From NCBI GenBank assembly GCA_002317355.1, contig DCJC01000022.1:41974-74024 (forward strand): a DNA stretch of 32,051 bases, in the 5' to 3' direction. A model generated the notes under the pieces. The model saw only the letters and a program-made list of their open reading frames with translations, did no database searches and was not told the DNA's origin. The stretch comes from Prevotellaceae bacterium UBA1710 (lineage in GTDB: Bacteria > Bacteroidota > Bacteroidia > Bacteroidales > Bacteroidaceae). Of the stretch, positions 30,969-32,051 are shown piece by piece (the stretch's first letter is position 1; the number at the start of each line of letters is the position of its first letter). A program made the translations under genes and the position numbers.

Positions 30969-31646
30969 ATGTGGTTATTTAATTCATCAATCGGAAGAAA
31001 GGTTGTTATGTCAGTAACTGGCATGGCCCTGATCCTGTTCTTAACGTTCCACATGTCAATGAATGTAGTAGCTCTCTTCTCAGAGGAAGGTTACAACATG
31101 ATCTGTGAGTTGCTCGGTGCTAACTGGTACGCAGTAGTAGCTACTATGGGTCTTGCTGCATTGGCTGTGCTTCACATTGTCTATGCTTTCATTCTGACAG
31201 CACAGAACCGTCGTGCACGTGGTGAAAGCAAGTATGCTGTTACCGACAAGCCTGCAAAGGTTGAGTGGGCATCTCAGAACATGCTCGTTCTCGGTATCAT
31301 CGTTCTCGTTGGTCTCATGTTGCACCTTTATGATTTCTGGGCAAAGATGATGCTTCAGGATCTCCTTGGCAACGAGTCTGCACTCAATGCTGACGGTGCT
31401 CACTGGATTCGCACAATCTTCTCAGATCCAATCCATGTGGTAATCTACCTCGTTTGGCTTGCTGCTCTCTGGTTCCACCTCACTCACGGTTTCTGGAGTG
31501 CACTTCAGACAATGGGTTGGAATGGCAAGATTTGGTTCTGCCGTTGGAAGGTTATCAGCATCGCTTATGCTACTCTTCTCTTCGCTGGCTTTGCTATCGT
31601 TGTTATCGCTTTCGCTTGCTGCGGAATGTGTGGTAGCTGCTGCTAA
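30969..31646 (+). CDS. sdhC: Succinate dehydrogenase/fumarate reductase cytochrome b subunit
   Basis: This is the single large membrane anchor of the type-B (Wolinella-like) complex, which binds two haem b groups and exchanges electrons with menaquinone; in Bacteroidales it mainly works as fumarate reductase. The 225-residue protein has five hydrophobic spans. Candidate haem-ligand histidines lie within them at H28 (TFHMSMN), H69 (VLHIVYA), H119 (MLHLYDF) and H170/H173 (FHLTHGF). The N-terminus MWLFNSSIGRKVVMSVTG matches the family. The C-terminus ends in a cysteine-rich tail (CCGMCGSCC) whose role is unclear. sdhA follows after 92 bp on the same strand, so a shared operon is very likely. Confidence 0.94.
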   Translation: MWLFNSSIGRKVVMSVTGMALILFLTFHMSMNVVALFSEEGYNMICELLGANWYAVVATMGLAALAVLHIVYAFILTAQNRRARGESKYAVTDKPAKVEWASQNMLVLGIIVLVGLMLHLYDFWAKMMLQDLLGNESALNADGAHWIRTIFSDPIHVVIYLVWLAALWFHLTHGFWSALQTMGWNGKIWFCRWKVISIAYATLLFAGFAIVVIAFACCGMCGSCC

Positions 31647-31654
31647 TTAGTTAA

Positions 31655-31726
31655 CTAGAATCCCTGGATAATCTGGAATGTCTAGCCTGTCTAGAATGCC
31701 TAGAAAATCTAGAACAACTAGAAAAA
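31655..31726. repeat. Nonamer tandem repeat CTAGAAnnn between sdhC and sdhA
   Basis: Eight units of exactly 9 bp begin with CTAGAA or a one- or two-base variant (CTGGAT, CTGGAA, CTAGCC) while the last three bases vary. The array fills nearly all of the intercistronic region, from 8 bp after the sdhC stop to 12 bp before the sdhA start. In RNA, CUAG units can pair with one another. Confidence 0.75.
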
Positions 31727-31738
31727 ATCAAAACAAAA

Positions 31739-32051
31739 ATGACTAAAGTATTAAATTCAAGAATACCAGAGGGACCAGTAGCACAGAAGTGGACCGAGTT
31801 TAAGGCTCACCAGCGTCTGGTTAACCCAAAGAATAAACTGAAGCTCGACGTTATCGTAGTTGGTACAGGTCTTGCAGGTGCTTCTGCAGCTTCTTCTCTC
31901 GGTGAGATGGGCTTCAACGTACTTAACTTCTGCATTCAGGACTCTCCACGTCGTGCTCACTCTATCGCTGCACAGGGTGGTATCAACGCTGCTAAGTGCT
32001 ATCAGAATGATGGTGACTCTGTTTATCGTCTTTTCTACGATACAGTAAAGG
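31739..32051 (+). CDS. sdhA: Succinate dehydrogenase/fumarate reductase flavoprotein subunit (partial, runs off the window)
   Basis: Only the first 104 codons are present and the frame is open at the window end. The FAD-binding motif VVGTGLAGASAA lies at about residues 40-51 and SPRRAHSIAAQGGINAA at about 69-85, the latter including the histidine to which FAD is covalently bound. SdhA oxidises succinate or reduces fumarate, with the iron-sulphur subunit (expected next, outside the window) passing electrons to the sdhC cytochrome b. The ATG at 31739 gives the standard N-terminus of Bacteroidetes members (MTKVLNSRIPEGP). Confidence 0.95.
   Translation, partial: MTKVLNSRIPEGPVAQKWTEFKAHQRLVNPKNKLKLDVIVVGTGLAGASAASSLGEMGFNVLNFCIQDSPRRAHSIAAQGGINAAKCYQNDGDSVYRLFYDTVK

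Overview
The window looks like chromosome from a Prevotella-type member of the Bacteroidales. The basis is the gene content (BspA-like leucine-rich-repeat surface proteins with a sortable C-terminal tail, a type-B succinate dehydrogenase/fumarate reductase cytochrome b next to sdhA, DUF2442), the repeated promoter form TTTG-N18-20-TAnnTTTG, the lack of strong Shine-Dalgarno sequences, and moderate-to-low GC. The call rests on reading the sequence only; no search was run.

Layout. 1-452: no gene, but an ordered set of ACCCGTCAta units facing one another. 453-7631 (all minus): metH, metF, ychF, lgt, i.e. methionine synthase and the reductase that makes its methyl donor, followed by a ribosome-associated ATPase and prolipoprotein transferase. 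7632-8992: a gene-free, repeat-dense stretch. 8993-13300: a 5'-truncated BspA remnant, then a visibly more GC-rich block (hsp20, a LysR regulator, and a divergent pair of an RCK_C-domain membrane protein and a ThrE-type exporter), ending in a truncated GNAT gene. The block lies between two directly repeated copies of one repeat cluster (7756-8975 and 13289-13928). 13975-16453: a BspA-like gene split by one in-frame stop, with a 49-residue acidic peptide gene behind it and a structured leader in front. 16945-18430: DUF2442 gene and an AbiD/F-type HEPN abortive-infection gene. 18615-24075: nhaC and polA (minus), ispB-type prenyl synthase (plus). 24239-30761 (minus): deoC, dtd, uvrC, apt, mnmG. 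30969-end (plus): sdhC and the start of sdhA.

Two signals stand out. First, a family of GC-clamped palindromic elements occurs at least seven times. Between genes it makes terminator-like hairpins, but in metH three members sit inside the reading frame and are translated as extra peptide at a loop and two domain linkers, and in nhaC the start codon itself lies inside a member. This resembles the Rickettsia palindromic elements in behaviour. Second, three sites matching the chromosomal ParB site parS (TGTTnCACGTGAAACA) lie within 8.2 kb, one of them inside polA, and mnmG (gidA) is adjacent; this suggests an origin-proximal position. Many gene borders also carry short degenerate tandem arrays whose period differs from place to place (7, 8, 9 or 11 bp).
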